From Candidatus Krumholzibacteriia bacterium (GTDB lineage Bacteria > Krumholzibacteriota > Krumholzibacteriia > Krumholzibacteriales > Krumholzibacteriaceae): DNA of 7,443 bases. The translations under genes and the position numbers were made by a program. The notes below the pieces were generated by a model. The model ran no database searches. It had not been told where the DNA came from and saw nothing but the letters and a program-made list of their open reading frames with translations. The stretch covers positions 1-7,443 of the forward strand of contig JAPLKY010000007.1 in assembly GCA_026387805.1 (NCBI GenBank), in the 5' to 3' direction. Position 1 is the stretch's first letter; every line of letters starts with the position of its first letter. Below, piece by piece: positions 6,506 through 7,443 of this stretch.

Positions 6506-6570
6506 TAGCGGGTGGCAGCGATGGGGCCCCCGCAGGGGGCACATGTAGCGGGTGACGCCGATGGGGTCCC
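6506..6570. repeat. Imperfect tandem direct repeat, 40-bp period, with GC hairpin
   Basis: A 25-bp unit starting TAGCGGGTG and ending ATGGGGYCCC occurs at 6506-6530 and again at 6546-6570, exactly 40 bp apart, with 21 of 25 bases identical. Between the copies lies a perfect GC hairpin, GCCCCC-gca-GGGGGC (6526-6540). It sits 8 bp after the symporter stop and could aid 3'-end formation, but no T-run follows on either strand, so I do not call a standard terminator. No supported gene uses this stretch. Confidence 0.65.
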
Positions 6571-6632
6571 TGCCCGCTGCGCAGCGAGCCTTGCTCGCGA
6601 GCACGGGCGGGGTGCAATCAGCGGCAGGACCC
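6565..6632. repeat. Palindrome cluster in the symporter/dehydrogenase spacer
   Basis: Several nested inverted repeats are packed here: GCTGCGCAGC (6576-6585), GCGAGC-ctt-GCTCGC (6584-6598), and the perfect 12-bp palindrome TGCTCGCGAGCA (6592-6603). GCCCG (6572-6576) and CGGGC (6604-6608) can pair around them. An outer imperfect pair also exists: GGGTCCCTGCCCGCT (6565-6579) against AGCGGCAGGACCC (6620-6632), complementary apart from two single-base gaps. The pattern resembles a REP-like or cruciform-forming intergenic element between convergent genes. It may also act as a bidirectional transcription barrier, which is inference. Confidence 0.55.
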
Positions 6633-6660
6633 GCGTATCGAGCGAGCAGGTGCCGGGAAC

Positions 6661-7443
6661 TCAAGCCACATAGACGGTCTTCACGTTCACGAACTCCCTG
6701 ATCCCGAAATACGACAGCTCCCTGCCGTACCCGCTCTCCTTGACGCCGCCGAACGGAAGGCGCGGATCCGATTTCACGAAGGCATTGACGAAACACGAGC
6801 CCGCGTCGATCCGGCTCGAGGCGATCCGCTCCCCGCGTTCGAGATCGCGGGTGAAGACGGCCGCCCCGAGGCCGAAGCTCGTATCGTTCGCCGCGCGAAT
6901 CGCCTCTTCCTCGTCCCTCGCCGTGACGACGGCCGCGACGGGACCGAAGATCTCCTCGTCGTACGCGCTCATGCCTTTCGCGACGTCGATGAGCACCGTC
7001 GGCGGATAGAACGCCCCCGCGCCAGCCGGCAGCCGGCCGCCGAGGATGCACTTCGCGCCCGCCTCGACGCTCCGCATGACCTGACGGTGGAGATCGTCCC
7101 TCACATCGAGCCGCGCGAGCGGCCCGACGTCGGTCTCTTCGTCGAGCGGATCGCCGACCTTCCGGCTCCGCATCGCGTCCACGAGCAGCCCGGTGAATTC
7201 ACGAGCCCTCGATTCGACCACGATGAATCTCTTCGCCGCGATGCAGCTCTGCCCCGCGTTGATGAGCCTGCTTTCGGCGCAGACCGCCGCCGCCAGCGGT
7301 ACGTCCGCGTCCTCGAGAACGACGTACGGATCGCTCCCCCCGAGCTCGAGGACCGTCTTCTTGAGATGCTCTCCCGCCGCGCGGGCGACCGCTCTCCCCG
7401 CGGCGGCGCTTCCCGTGAGGGTCACCGCCTTGACCGCTGGATG
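6661..7443 (-). CDS. Aldehyde dehydrogenase, succinate-semialdehyde dehydrogenase-like (partial, 5' end outside window)
   Basis: The frame is open from the right edge to a TGA at 6661-6663, showing the last 260 residues of an NAD(P)-dependent aldehyde dehydrogenase. The visible part starts 'HPAVKAVTLTGS', the end of the cofactor-binding domain, so roughly 195-230 residues are missing. The GTG at 7425 is an internal Val codon, not a start. Catalytic residues are present: the general-base Glu in 'LELGGSDPYVVL' (visible residue 33) and the nucleophile Cys in 'NAGQSCIAAKRF' (residue 67). 'DEEIFGPV' (162-169), 'SFGLGAAVFTRD' (189-200) and 'PFGGVKESGYGRE' (230-242) complete the signature. The 'GQSCIAAKRFIV' and 'LPFGGVKESGYGRELSYFGI' wording is most like the short GabD1/Sad-type succinate-semialdehyde dehydrogenases, which oxidise succinate semialdehyde to succinate. 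Residues that choose NAD or NADP are off-window. It converges on the symporter and is not in an operon with it. Confidence 0.95.
   Translation of the reverse strand, partial: HPAVKAVTLTGSAAAGRAVARAAGEHLKKTVLELGGSDPYVVLEDADVPLAAAVCAESRLINAGQSCIAAKRFIVVESRAREFTGLLVDAMRSRKVGDPLDEETDVGPLARLDVRDDLHRQVMRSVEAGAKCILGGRLPAGAGAFYPPTVLIDVAKGMSAYDEEIFGPVAAVVTARDEEEAIRAANDTSFGLGAAVFTRDLERGERIASSRIDAGSCFVNAFVKSDPRLPFGGVKESGYGRELSYFGIREFVNVKTVYVA

Noticed and set aside
6526..6540. Intrinsic terminator after the symporter
   Set aside because: The GC stem is perfect but no T-run follows on either strand, so it is recorded only as part of the repeat region.
6410..7051. Minus-strand open frame running from the dehydrogenase through the repeat spacer, and the similar frame at 6252-6617
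   Set aside because: The Pro/Arg/His-rich peptides arise from reading the palindromic spacer and shadow frames of real genes.

Overview
The window is high-GC bacterial DNA (roughly 62-65% G+C by eye) with strong third-position C/G bias (CTC, ATC, GTC, ACG and TCG dominate). A lipoprotein signal with a lipobox and a Wzz-type inner-membrane polysaccharide co-polymerase point to a Gram-negative cell envelope. One TTG start and one GTG start are used. I cannot name the organism. An uncultivated high-GC Gram-negative lineage would fit, but that is inference only.

Layout. Positions 1-2396 hold three minus-strand genes, read right to left: a small AhpD-like/carboxymuconolactone decarboxylase-family protein (2396-2046), a Wzz/chain-length-determinant protein (1957-779), and the first 223 residues of a lipoprotein resembling the N-terminal domain of M61 peptidases, which runs off the left edge. 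A 151-bp divergent spacer (2397-2547) with a good sigma70-like promoter leads rightward into a GT4-type glycosyltransferase (2548-3753). This gene meets tyrosyl-tRNA synthetase (tyrS, 4969-3740) tail to tail with a 14-bp overlap. A second divergent spacer (4970-5154) carries back-to-back TTGACA promoters, for tyrS leftward and for an AGCS-family sodium:alanine/glycine symporter rightward (5155-6498). A repeat- and palindrome-rich spacer of 162 bp follows, then the C-terminal 260 residues of a minus-strand aldehyde dehydrogenase of the succinate-semialdehyde dehydrogenase type, which runs off the right edge.

How the genes relate. The glycosyltransferase and the Wzz protein suggest the edge of a surface-polysaccharide locus, but no Wzx, Wzy, Wza or tyrosine kinase is in view. 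tyrS is housekeeping. The symporter and the dehydrogenase fit amino-acid uptake and catabolism, but they face each other and are not an operon. I see no CRISPR array, tRNA, rRNA, transposase, phage gene or defence system, and nothing that amounts to an undescribed multi-gene system. The least explained stretch is the structured repeat region at 6499-6660. Many long open frames in this window are antisense or frame-shifted shadows of the genes above, a common effect of high-GC codon bias.
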